From Aquimarina sp. TRL1 (GTDB lineage Bacteria; Bacteroidota; Bacteroidia; Flavobacteriales; Flavobacteriaceae), in NCBI RefSeq assembly GCF_013365535.1, contig NZ_CP053590.1:1106501-1170500 (forward strand): a stretch of 64,000 nt of DNA, given 5' to 3'. Both the position numbers and the translations under genes were made by a program. Positions 55,798 through 64,000 of this stretch are shown here, one piece after another (positions within the stretch are counted from its first letter, which is position 1; every line of letters begins with the position of its first letter). The notes below the pieces were generated by a model. That model saw only the letters and a program-made list of their open reading frames with translations. It was not told the origin of the DNA and made no database searches.

Positions 55798-56757
55798 ATG
55801 ATACTCATTATATCCATAGAACAAGACGAAAGTACCATAAACATCATCAAATGGTTAAACCATTTAGGAAAAAAATACATTGTATTCAATAACAATGATA
55901 TCATCGACCATATTACTGTTAATGTTACTACAGCAGAGGTGTTTCTTAATTGTTCTGGAACAACAATTAATTTTAATGAAATTTCATCAATCTGGTATAG
56001 AAGAGGAAACTTTAAAATCAAAAAAAACGATTGGGAAAGTAACTTTGTCTCAGATAAAATTGAAGTTTTTGTACAAAAAGAGCAAAGAGAACTTTTTGAA
56101 TATTTACACTTTCTATTAGATCAAAAATTCTCTCTTAACAATTATAATGGTAAAAAAGTTAATAAACTCATTGTACTAACAATGGCTAAACATCTGGGAT
56201 TGAATATTCCCGAAACTATAATTACCAATCAGAAAAAAGAGTTAAACGAGCAGTTACAGAAAAGGGAACTTATTACAAAGGCAATTAATAACCCAATAGG
56301 GATTTATGGAGATACGTATTGGTTACCTAATTACACTACCATAATTAATAAAAAAGTGGTTGCTTCTCTGGATAAGACCTTTGGGATAAGTCAGTTCCAG
56401 AGAAACATACGTAAAACTTTCGAGATACGTAGTTACCTATTAGAAGAAGAATTCTATTCCATGGCAATTTTCTCACAAGCAGATCAAAAAACAGAAACAG
56501 ACTTTAGGCAATACAATCATGAAAAACCTAATCGAACAGTCCCATACCAATTACCGGAAGAAATAGCATCAAAGCTTAAAAAGCTAGCCAAAAAATTAGG
56601 TTTAAACAGTTGTTCTTTTGATCTAATATATACAACTTCAAAAGAATATGTTTTTCTCGAGGTCAATCCCATTGGTCAATTTGGGATGGTTTCATACCCA
56701 TGTAATTACAATTTAGAAAAAAAAGTAGCCCAAAAACTTATACAATATGATACCTAA
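55798..56757 (+). CDS. gwsG: ATP-grasp peptide maturase of the grasp-with-spasm system
   Basis: The 319-residue product fits graspetide ligases. An N-terminal domain contacts the leader; 'ISSIWYRRGNFKI' is a characteristic W-Y-R-R motif. The central domain has 'NIPETIITNQ', and the end carries the ATP/Mg site in 'YVFLEVNPIGQFGMVSYPCN'. The enzyme would use ATP to join carboxyl side chains of the core with hydroxyl or amine side chains, giving ester or amide rings. Co-occurrence with a SPASM protein defines the grasp-with-spasm subtype. It overlaps the next gene by 11 bases. Confidence 0.92.
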   Translation: MILIISIEQDESTINIIKWLNHLGKKYIVFNNNDIIDHITVNVTTAEVFLNCSGTTINFNEISSIWYRRGNFKIKKNDWESNFVSDKIEVFVQKEQRELFEYLHFLLDQKFSLNNYNGKKVNKLIVLTMAKHLGLNIPETIITNQKKELNEQLQKRELITKAINNPIGIYGDTYWLPNYTTIINKKVVASLDKTFGISQFQRNIRKTFEIRSYLLEEEFYSMAIFSQADQKTETDFRQYNHEKPNRTVPYQLPEEIASKLKKLAKKLGLNSCSFDLIYTTSKEYVFLEVNPIGQFGMVSYPCNYNLEKKVAQKLIQYDT

Positions 56758-56968
56758 AAAAGAAGCAGAAGATATTTTAGAAAGCATTAAAAATAATAAG
56801 AATAAAAAAATTCCTGTCATATTACATTTGTCAGAAATGACGTCTATTAGTGCTTTTTCATTAAAAAAAACAACCAATAGAATACATATTGCTCAATACC
56901 GTGACAGGTATGCCTCTAAAAGAACATTTTATAAAGCGATTTCTCTTCAACATCCTAGATACAAATAA
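56747..56968 (+). CDS. Unknown small protein within the gws operon (73 aa)
   Basis: The product begins MIPKKEAEDILESIKNNKNK and ends YKAISLQHPRYK. It has an amphipathic N-terminal helix, a short hydrophobic strand 'IPVILHLSEM' and a basic C-terminus. It has no Cys or obvious motif. It overlaps gwsG by 11 bases, and its stop overlaps the ATG of the SPASM gene, so all three are translationally coupled. A leader-binding or adaptor role is inferred; I do not know an equivalent small gene in described grasp-with-spasm loci. Confidence 0.62.
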   Translation: MIPKKEAEDILESIKNNKNKKIPVILHLSEMTSISAFSLKKTTNRIHIAQYRDRYASKRTFYKAISLQHPRYK

Positions 56969-57963
56969 TGAATGAACAACACATAATATTATACGCTAAT
57001 TGCATCCCTGTTAAGGGACAAAGTAAATCTGCAATTTATGATCTGCAACGAAATAAGATTATAGATATTCCTAATGATTTATATGACTTCACTCATTTTT
57101 TTGATACGCATAATGTATCGGAATTGTATGAACTGGGAGGGGCAGAAAATTATGAAACAGTACATGAATACATACAGTTTTTAATCGAGGAAGAAGTGGC
57201 TTTTCTGGTGGATAAAGGTCAGCAAAAATTATTTCCGACATTAGACATGATATGGGATTATCCTTCTCAGATCACAAATATGATTTTAGAAATAAGCGAC
57301 CTAACATTCCCTGTTTTAAACAAAATTGTTGAGGGTATTATATCTTTAGGTTGTGAGCATTTATATATCAGGATCAGGATGGAAGACCCCATAGAAGTAC
57401 TCCGAACAATTTTACATCTTTTAGAAACCGCTCCTGTATATTCAATTGTATTTGAAGTGGAGTTAGGAGTTCATCAAAAAATAAAAAATTATGAAACGCT
57501 AATTGATAATAATAATCGTGTAGACACTCTTTTTTTATTAACTAATGAAATCAAAAAAACGAATTCTAAAAAAATAATATTCTCTACGCCTAAGGATTTC
57601 ATTACCAGAAAAGAACGCTTCTTTCGAGTTAATATTTCTTTATTTACAGAAGCTCAGGGACACAATGTGTATTTTAACCGAAAACTATATATCGATCAAG
57701 AAGGTACAATAAAAAATGCCCCTGAAACAAAGGAAACATTTGGAAAAATCACTGACGTTTCCAATGACGAACTTTATGATATCATAAAATCCCCTTCATT
57801 TCAAAAATATTGGGAGATTAATAAAGATCTAATAACAGAATGTAAGACTTGTGAGTATCGCTATATGTGTATTGATAATCGACTCCCTGTATTAAGAGAA
57901 AATAGAACGTATTCTTTCGAAACAGAATGTAAAATTAAAGCAGTACATACTATAGAAGATTAG
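56968..57963 (+). CDS. gwsS: SPASM-domain protein of the grasp-with-spasm system
   Basis: The 331-residue protein ends with a SPASM-type cysteine cluster: 'ECKTCEYRYMCIDNRLPV' (C-x2-C-x5-C) and a further Cys in 'FETECKIK'. The N-terminal two thirds resemble a degenerate radical-SAM barrel ('LEISDLTFPVLNKIVEGIIS', 'HLYIRIRMED') but contain no C-x3-C-x2-C motif, so it cannot bind the radical-SAM iron-sulfur cluster in the usual way. This is the known layout of the grasp-with-spasm partner protein. Its exact job is not established; substrate presentation to the ATP-grasp enzyme is one idea. Confidence 0.88.
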   Translation: MNEQHIILYANCIPVKGQSKSAIYDLQRNKIIDIPNDLYDFTHFFDTHNVSELYELGGAENYETVHEYIQFLIEEEVAFLVDKGQQKLFPTLDMIWDYPSQITNMILEISDLTFPVLNKIVEGIISLGCEHLYIRIRMEDPIEVLRTILHLLETAPVYSIVFEVELGVHQKIKNYETLIDNNNRVDTLFLLTNEIKKTNSKKIIFSTPKDFITRKERFFRVNISLFTEAQGHNVYFNRKLYIDQEGTIKNAPETKETFGKITDVSNDELYDIIKSPSFQKYWEINKDLITECKTCEYRYMCIDNRLPVLRENRTYSFETECKIKAVHTIED

Positions 57964-58265
57964 GCTTTTCTATGAATAACGTGAACTTTTTATGTCAATA
58001 TCATATTATTTAGTCTCATACTTAAGTCTTGAAATAAAAAAGCCAGATGAATACATCCGGCTTGTTGTCATGAAAGAGATCGAAATATCACGATTTATTT
58101 GAAAATCCTGTATTTATAAAAACCCATTCTACATTATTAACTGCTTCATATGGGCTATACTCTTATTTATTAATAATATTAATAGAATATCCATCTTAAA
58201 AAGTAGTAATACTAAATATAGTAGGTAACCCAAGTCGAATATCTTATAAATTTAGTGCTATTTTT
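57964..58265. other. Intergenic region between convergent natural-product operons
   Basis: No gene is seen in 302 bases. The only clear structure is the hairpin at 58040-58063. Confidence 0.6.
58040..58063 (-). terminator. Hairpin terminator of the ABC transporter operon
   Basis: AAGCCAGATG and CATCCGGCTT form a 10-base stem with one A-C mismatch and a 4-base loop. On the minus strand it is followed by a U-run (A-run at 58035-58041 on the plus strand). It may stop both convergent operons. Confidence 0.65.
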
Positions 58266-59921
58266 CTAGCTTTCTTCAAGATTGAAAAGTGTTGTCTCCT
58301 CTGTTTTAGGAAAGCCTTTATTTATTTTAAGACTCCCGTAATCCATTTTATATAAATTATCACAATATTCATAATAACTATCATCATGGGTAATCGCAAT
58401 AATCGTTTTATCTTCATTTTTTACTAAAAAAGGAAGAATTTCTAAATAGAATTTTTTTCTAAATACAGGATCTTGGTCAGCAGCCCATTCATCTAATACT
58501 AAAATAGGTCTATCTTCTAATATTGCATATATTAGAGCTAATCTTTTACGTTGTCCCAAAGACAGATCTATTGTAGAAAACCCAACAGCATCATCATACA
58601 CTACTTTATGGTCAATTTCAAATAACTTTAATAAGTTACTTACCTTATTTTCTTTATTCTTTTGTATTCCATAATTTTTTTCAAATAAATGAAAATCACT
58701 AAACACAGGAGCAAAAAGGCTTTTTGAAAGATTCGACCATTCAATAGTTTTATATAAACGATCAAGAATAGTTACATTAATATTTTTTGGAGAATAAATT
58801 CCTAAAAGTGTATTAACAAATGTTGTTTTTCCACTTCCATTCCCTCCATGTATGAATATAATTTCATTTTTTTTAATATCGATATCAATAGGTCCAATTT
58901 TAAAACTAGAGTCTGAGTCATACTCATATGTCAATTCTTTAATAGAGATTGTATCAAAATTAACAACACTGCTCAATTGTTTGGTTTCCTCTTTTTTATT
59001 TACGACAAAAGAGGTTAGAATCTTCGATATTTTCTGGGTTGATATTTCTGCATTAGATAAATTACCAATAAGACTACTGAGAACTTCAATAGGTTTTAAT
59101 ACGAACAAAAATGTTAAAGCAAAATTTATAACTACTCCCCTTTCTTCTGGGAAATAAATCGGAAAAAATAACAGTAACACTCCTAAAAAGACAAAGCTAA
59201 AGCTTTCCCCCAAAATACCTGCTACAGACAAACCTGAATAAGCACTTACCCTATTGTCATACGAATCATCCAAATACTTATGGGTCATTTCTTTTAATGC
59301 TCTTCTTTTTAAAGGATACATTAGAAGTTCCTTATATCCGTTTAAGATTTCGTTCAAAACAGAAATAATATCATCCTGAATATCCCTAGACTTTTTTAAT
59401 TTAGGATGCGCTACTCTTAATATTAATGCAAATACTAACACTGCTGACAAAAAAACTAATATTGTTGCTAACAGTAGTTTCCACGATAAGATACTCATAT
59501 AAATAAAACAACAGATTATAGTTGATAATGAAACAACGATATATACCATATGTATTAAGCTTTCTGCAATCAAATTAATATCACTTGATAAGGTTGTATA
59601 CACCAAATCTTTGTGTTTCATAAGATTGAGATAATCTGAATTAAGAATTTTTTGGAAAATTTTTTCTTTAATCTCTTTTATCATTCTTTCAGAAATTTTG
59701 ATCAGTCCTCTAAAAAATGCAACACTGACGGCTACATATAATATAATTAGAGAAAAGTATAGAATACTATTTTCTATAGTTACGCTTTGAACATCATCAA
59801 TAAAGTCGTTAATTAAATATATTATTGATGTGCTTATTACACCAGTACAGGAGCCTAAGATAAATAAGGCTCCTATTTTTACAGTACTGGAATTTTGAAA
59901 TAAAAATTTTATTAATTTCAT
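58266..59921 (-). CDS. Cyclic-peptide-type ABC exporter (SyrD/PvdE family)
   Basis: One polypeptide holds about six membrane helices (residues 10-290) and an ATPase domain with Walker A 'GGNGSGKTTFV' at about 363, signature 'LSLGQRKRLALI' at about 458 and Walker B 'ILVLDEWAADQDPVFRKKFY', the D-loop pattern of the SyrD/PvdE/YojI peptide exporters. There is no C39 peptidase domain, so it is unlikely to process the gws leader. It lies 10 bases after the NRPS stop and probably exports that product. Confidence 0.9.
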   Translation of the reverse strand: MKLIKFLFQNSSTVKIGALFILGSCTGVISTSIIYLINDFIDDVQSVTIENSILYFSLIILYVAVSVAFFRGLIKISERMIKEIKEKIFQKILNSDYLNLMKHKDLVYTTLSSDINLIAESLIHMVYIVVSLSTIICCFIYMSILSWKLLLATILVFLSAVLVFALILRVAHPKLKKSRDIQDDIISVLNEILNGYKELLMYPLKRRALKEMTHKYLDDSYDNRVSAYSGLSVAGILGESFSFVFLGVLLLFFPIYFPEERGVVINFALTFLFVLKPIEVLSSLIGNLSNAEISTQKISKILTSFVVNKKEETKQLSSVVNFDTISIKELTYEYDSDSSFKIGPIDIDIKKNEIIFIHGGNGSGKTTFVNTLLGIYSPKNINVTILDRLYKTIEWSNLSKSLFAPVFSDFHLFEKNYGIQKNKENKVSNLLKLFEIDHKVVYDDAVGFSTIDLSLGQRKRLALIYAILEDRPILVLDEWAADQDPVFRKKFYLEILPFLVKNEDKTIIAITHDDSYYEYCDNLYKMDYGSLKINKGFPKTEETTLFNLEES

Positions 59922-59931
59922 TTTCTATTGA

Positions 59932-62900
59932 TTAATCTTGTAAAATGATTGTTTTTTTATTCAACACTTCATTTGTTTTTCCATTAGAATATTTCAATGA
60001 ATAATGTTGTTTATTCTGATCCGATTCTATTATATCATCTATCCGTTCTTCTCTTATTTCAGACAACCTCCAGGAAATCGGCAGTTCTTTGTTAATAGCG
60101 AGCTTTAACCATTCTTTAAGACCTATTTTTTTTAGGCTTATCTTCTGGGTATCAAAATACATCTCTAATAAATCAGACAATCTCTTTGACCCTTCAGAAA
60201 AATGATGCAACACATTATAATTTTTCTTTTTTTCTAAAGAAGGATTATTAATATACGTACATAAATTGTCAGAAAGTTCATCTACATGAATGGTATAATA
60301 GTCTGATTTATCACCAAAAGCAAACGGGTATGCCCCTAATTGTATACAGCTTTCTGCAAGTTGATAAAGCCATTGATTAGAATCGTATTGATGATGGATT
60401 GTATCCCAAAGCACTAGCCCTAAACGATGGACTGTTGTAGGCAATCCTAATTCGGATGCTTTTTTTACTAATTTCTCTCCAATCCATTTACTTGAAGAGT
60501 ACCCTTCCGAATTATAATGAACTTCATTATCAATTGATGTTAATTCTGTAATAACCCTATCTTTATTTAGATTATGAGAACTAAAGACATCAATTGTTGA
60601 GATGAAGTGCAATGGTTTCACAACACCTAAGGTGCAAAAATGCAGCACATTTTCAACCCCTTCAACATTAATGTTTTTTGAATCTTTATAGGTTGTCAGG
60701 TGGTTCATATAAGTTGCGTTATGAACTACCATATCTATATTTTCTAACAACTTTAAATATTCCTGGAGTTCAATACCTAACATAGGTTTAGCTAAATCTC
60801 CCTGAACGATTTCAATTCTTTGTTCATAATAAATCTGCCATATCTTATTATTTATCATTTTTTCTTTAATTCGCGTAAACCCTTTTTCTTTTGTTTCACA
60901 ACGAACTAGACAAAAAATCTTTTTATTAGTAGTTTCTAATAATGATTTTAACAGATGTATCCCTACAAAACCAGTTCCTCCAGTTAATAATATATTTTCC
61001 TTCTTTTCAATCCTTAATGGAGTTGAAAAAACAGCTTCTGTATCAAGGGAAATTTGATAATCTTCTTCATTTATATCATTAAAAATTGTATTGCTATAGG
61101 CTTCTAATGTGGGAGTATTAAATATTTGCTGAATACTAACCTCTATTCCTAATCTAGAATTTACTTCATTCTTTAATTTAACCGTTAATAATGAGTGACC
61201 TCCTAATTCAAAGAAATTATCATGAACTCCTACCTTTTCTACCTCTAATAAATCTTTCCATATTTCTGCTAACTGCTGCTCCATATCACTTGATGGGGCT
61301 GCATAATCTTCTTTTAAAGAATTTGATATGTTTGGTTTTGGTAATGCCTTTTTATCAACTTTTCCATTAATTGTCACCGGAATTGAATCCAATTCTATGT
61401 AGGTTCTTGGAATCATATAATCAGGCAATTTATCTGATAATATTTTTTGAATTTTTTTGGAACTTATGTTTTCATTAGTTGTAAAATATGCTATTATTTG
61501 TTTTCCTGTCTTTTCCTTTTCATGTGTTAAAACAATAGATTGGTTAATTTGTTCTATCTGATTTAACGCATATTCTATCTCTTTTAACTCAATACGATAC
61601 CCTCTGACTTTTACTTGATCATCTTTTCTCCCTATGTATTCTATTACTCCATCCGAAGACCACTTAGCCAAATCTCCCGTTCTGTATAAAAGACGATGCT
61701 CATTAAAAGGACTTTGAATAAAACTTTTTTGTGTTAGTTCTGCTTGATTCAAATACCCATTTGAAACCCCTGTACCTTCGATAAATAATTCTCCAACGGC
61801 TCCTATAGGCACTATATTGAGATCTTCTGATAAAATATATATTTGGGTATTTGCTATTGGCTTTCCAATATACATAACATCTTCATTGTTGTATTTATGT
61901 ATTATGGAGGTAATAGTGGTTTCTGTTGGACCATATGCATTATAGAAGTCATGTGTTTCAGCTACCTTTTTGGCTAATTGTAACGAGCATGACTCCCCTC
62001 CTGACACAAATCTTTTTACACTTTTCAGTTTTGTGGTATCTAATAATTCTAAAAAGCTAGGTGTTGTATCTACATGAGTTAACTGATTTTCTATTATAAA
62101 AGACTCTAATTTTTGGGGATCTAAAATAGAGGAATCATTGGCAATAAATAATGATGCTCCATTCGCTAGGCTAATAAATATTTGTTCTATAGATGCATCA
62201 AAAACATAATTAGAAAATAAAAGGATTCGTTCTTTTTCATTAATTGAATAATAAGCTGATTGATGGACAATTAAATTATAAAGAGATCCATGAAGTACCT
62301 TTACTCCTTTTGGCACACCTGTAGTTCCAGAAGTATAAATAATATATGCTAGTTGATCTTCTTTTACTATTGTCTCTAATTTCTCTGAAGAAATCTCAGC
62401 TATCTCATCTGACCATTTATCCAAGAATACAGTAGGGATTGTTACTTCATTACTCGTAAATTTTAAGTGATGTATTTCTTGTGTTAAAACAATGCTTGCA
62501 TCAATATCTTCTAGAATAAATTTAATTCTGGATTGTGGATATTTAGGGGCTATTGGAACATAAGCTCCTCCTGATTTTAATACCCCTATAATTGCGATTA
62601 TCATTTCAACAGACCGTTCTATGCAAATAGGTACCAAAGTATTTTTTCCTACTCCGTGATTTTGAAGATACCTTGCTAATTGATTTGTTTTTTCATCAAG
62701 TTCTCTGTATGTTATTGTTTCTTCATCAAAGAAAACAGCAAGCGCTTCTGGAGTTTCTTGAACTTGATTTTCAAACAAGTTTAAAATTGTACCTGTTTTA
62801 CTATTGGATAACAAGTCCCCATCATTAAAATCATATACAATTTTCTGTTGTTCTTCCTTTGTTAGAATATGTACACTATTTGTTTTTTCGTTATCACTTT

Positions 62901-64000
62901 CCAAATAAGTATTCAAAAACGCGTCGAAATATGTCAATAAATCTGAAATCGAACGTTCCGATTTTAATTCTCTGTTTTGAGTTATTGAAACTTCAACACT
63001 TCCTCCTGTTAAACTTACCGTTAAGTCGAGAAAAGTATTTGTCTCTGCATGACTTTGATCAGAAAAATCGTTTTCTTTGATCTTCTCTAAAGTTTCGCTC
63101 ATATCTTTATCTTGAGCGTATGCATTTATTATTTGAAAATCAACATAATTAAAGATGATATCGAAAAAAGGATTAGCAGAATTCTCTCCATGAAGTTTAG
63201 AAATTTCAAGCAACGAAAATCTATCTTTACCTTTTATCGCATTCAATTTAGACTCCATTGCAGTGATAAAACTCAGCCAAGACTCTCCTAAACATTCATT
63301 CATCTGAACCCGGAATGGTACTGTATTTAAAAAACATCCTAATAACTTGTCTCCATCTTCAATCATAGGGCGTCGGTGAGCAACCAATCCAATTGTTATA
63401 TCTTCTTCCGGAGATAATAGCTTTAGGATATATAGGTACCCAGAAATAAACAGTGCTTTTGGAGTAATATTATCTTGTTTACATTTCTCAAGAATTCTCT
63501 CTGAAAATTGTCTAGAATAAACTTTATTTTTATTACTATAATACGGTGTATTACCCAGTACATCTAGTCGCTGGAATCCTTTTAATTCTTCTACCCAAAA
63601 TCTCTTATGGCTTTGGTTATTTTGTTCAATAAAATCTGAAATAACACTTTCTTTAGTGCCTATTAGCAGTTTTTTGGGCTTATATTCTTTATCTTTTTTA
63701 AGCGTAAAATATGTTTCGAGTAATTCTAACCTAAAACTTTTATCTGACCATCCATCGATAATTGCATGGTGACATTGAAAAACAAAAATCGAATCATCTG
63801 CTCCTATCTTAAAAATATTCATTCTCCACAGTGAAGATTGATTTGCGGTGAAAGGCTTATTTTCTCTTTCATGGATCAAGAAATCATTTATATATTTTTT
63901 TTGTTCTTTTTTATTTAATCCCTCAATATTTTCATATCCTATTTTAGAAGATGACTTTTTGTGTACAATTTGAACTGGTTTTTCATAAGTATACAAATGA
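59932..64000 (-). CDS. Nonribosomal peptide synthetase C-A-T-R, 5' end outside window
   Basis: The frame is open at the right edge: the codon before the TTG at 63996 is sense, so the real start lies outside. Domains seen: a condensation domain truncated by the window (HHxxxDG as 'CHHAIIDGWS' about residue 80); adenylation with A3 'YTSGTTGVPKGV', A5 'NAYGPTETTIT', A7 'YRTGDLAKW', A8 'GRKDDQVKVRGYRIELKEIE' and A10 'NGKVDKKALP'; carrier 'DNFFELGGHSLLTVKL' with the Ser; and a thioester reductase with the NAD(P) motif 'LLTGGTGFVGIHLL' and active-site 'YSSSKWIGEK'. Reductive release gives an aldehyde or alcohol. This module ends the assembly line; earlier modules may lie upstream. Confidence 0.95.
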   Translation of the reverse strand, partial: HLYTYEKPVQIVHKKSSSKIGYENIEGLNKKEQKKYINDFLIHERENKPFTANQSSLWRMNIFKIGADDSIFVFQCHHAIIDGWSDKSFRLELLETYFTLKKDKEYKPKKLLIGTKESVISDFIEQNNQSHKRFWVEELKGFQRLDVLGNTPYYSNKNKVYSRQFSERILEKCKQDNITPKALFISGYLYILKLLSPEEDITIGLVAHRRPMIEDGDKLLGCFLNTVPFRVQMNECLGESWLSFITAMESKLNAIKGKDRFSLLEISKLHGENSANPFFDIIFNYVDFQIINAYAQDKDMSETLEKIKENDFSDQSHAETNTFLDLTVSLTGGSVEVSITQNRELKSERSISDLLTYFDAFLNTYLESDNEKTNSVHILTKEEQQKIVYDFNDGDLLSNSKTGTILNLFENQVQETPEALAVFFDEETITYRELDEKTNQLARYLQNHGVGKNTLVPICIERSVEMIIAIIGVLKSGGAYVPIAPKYPQSRIKFILEDIDASIVLTQEIHHLKFTSNEVTIPTVFLDKWSDEIAEISSEKLETIVKEDQLAYIIYTSGTTGVPKGVKVLHGSLYNLIVHQSAYYSINEKERILLFSNYVFDASIEQIFISLANGASLFIANDSSILDPQKLESFIIENQLTHVDTTPSFLELLDTTKLKSVKRFVSGGESCSLQLAKKVAETHDFYNAYGPTETTITSIIHKYNNEDVMYIGKPIANTQIYILSEDLNIVPIGAVGELFIEGTGVSNGYLNQAELTQKSFIQSPFNEHRLLYRTGDLAKWSSDGVIEYIGRKDDQVKVRGYRIELKEIEYALNQIEQINQSIVLTHEKEKTGKQIIAYFTTNENISSKKIQKILSDKLPDYMIPRTYIELDSIPVTINGKVDKKALPKPNISNSLKEDYAAPSSDMEQQLAEIWKDLLEVEKVGVHDNFFELGGHSLLTVKLKNEVNSRLGIEVSIQQIFNTPTLEAYSNTIFNDINEEDYQISLDTEAVFSTPLRIEKKENILLTGGTGFVGIHLLKSLLETTNKKIFCLVRCETKEKGFTRIKEKMINNKIWQIYYEQRIEIVQGDLAKPMLGIELQEYLKLLENIDMVVHNATYMNHLTTYKDSKNINVEGVENVLHFCTLGVVKPLHFISTIDVFSSHNLNKDRVITELTSIDNEVHYNSEGYSSSKWIGEKLVKKASELGLPTTVHRLGLVLWDTIHHQYDSNQWLYQLAESCIQLGAYPFAFGDKSDYYTIHVDELSDNLCTYINNPSLEKKKNYNVLHHFSEGSKRLSDLLEMYFDTQKISLKKIGLKEWLKLAINKELPISWRLSEIREERIDDIIESDQNKQHYSLKYSNGKTNEVLNKKTIILQD

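Noticed and set aside
58266-59921. ABC protein as exporter and protease of the gws peptide
   Set aside because: It has no C39 peptidase domain, is on the opposite strand and is co-transcribed with the NRPS.

Overview
The window reads as chromosomal DNA of a marine-type Flavobacteriia (Bacteroidota). Supporting signs are low GC, TAnnTTTG promoter boxes, very large RHS/SpvB-like and LRR proteins, and a grasp-with-spasm peptide system. An Aquimarina-like genus would fit, but that is inference.

Region 1 (1 to about 11960) is a mobile element next to an initiator tRNA-fMet gene. A tyrosine integrase (10465-11835) ends just before the 3' end of the tRNA (11953-12025, minus). It is preceded by an excisionase-like gene, a MerR-like gene and a coiled-coil regulator. 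On the minus strand lie an XRE-like gene, a 44-residue gene, a winged-helix replication-type protein, two unknowns and a glycosyltransferase, translationally coupled at the end. The left part holds an exact-phase array of 27 copies of a 26-bp repeat, a zinc-finger membrane protein and a membrane-anchored AraC regulator.

Region 2 (12026-13757) is ordinary chromosome: a GlsB/YeaQ stress protein and a MarR-GNAT fusion with a palindromic operator.

Region 3 (13758-25776, minus) is a type II secretion/type IV pilus-like operon. It has GspC-, GspM-, GspL-, GspD-, GspE-, GspG- and GspF-like genes, a short prepilin peptidase, two minor pseudopilins and a GspK-like protein with a beta-helix body. A MORN protein and two lipoproteins are added. 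It resembles known assembly systems, but several parts are Bacteroidota-specific or new to me.

Region 4 (25777-27508) is a graveyard: a conserved gene with two nonsense codons, an RHS-core scrap and two diverged regulator tails, each followed by its own terminator.

Region 5 (27509-55029, minus) is a five-gene giant operon. In transcription order it encodes a 2085-residue SpvB/RHS-like protein with thrombospondin type 3 repeats, a 3153-residue protein with six plant-type LRR plus Ig blocks and a YD-like tail, a LolA-like protein, a 3471-residue RHS protein with a variable C-terminal toxin-like region, and a small probable immunity protein. All four larger products have export signals.

Region 6 (55030-64000) holds two natural-product loci arranged tail to tail. 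A plus-strand grasp-with-spasm RiPP operon has precursor, ATP-grasp, an unknown 73-residue protein and a SPASM protein. A minus-strand NRPS (C-A-T-reductase, running off the window) is followed by a SyrD/PvdE-type ABC exporter.
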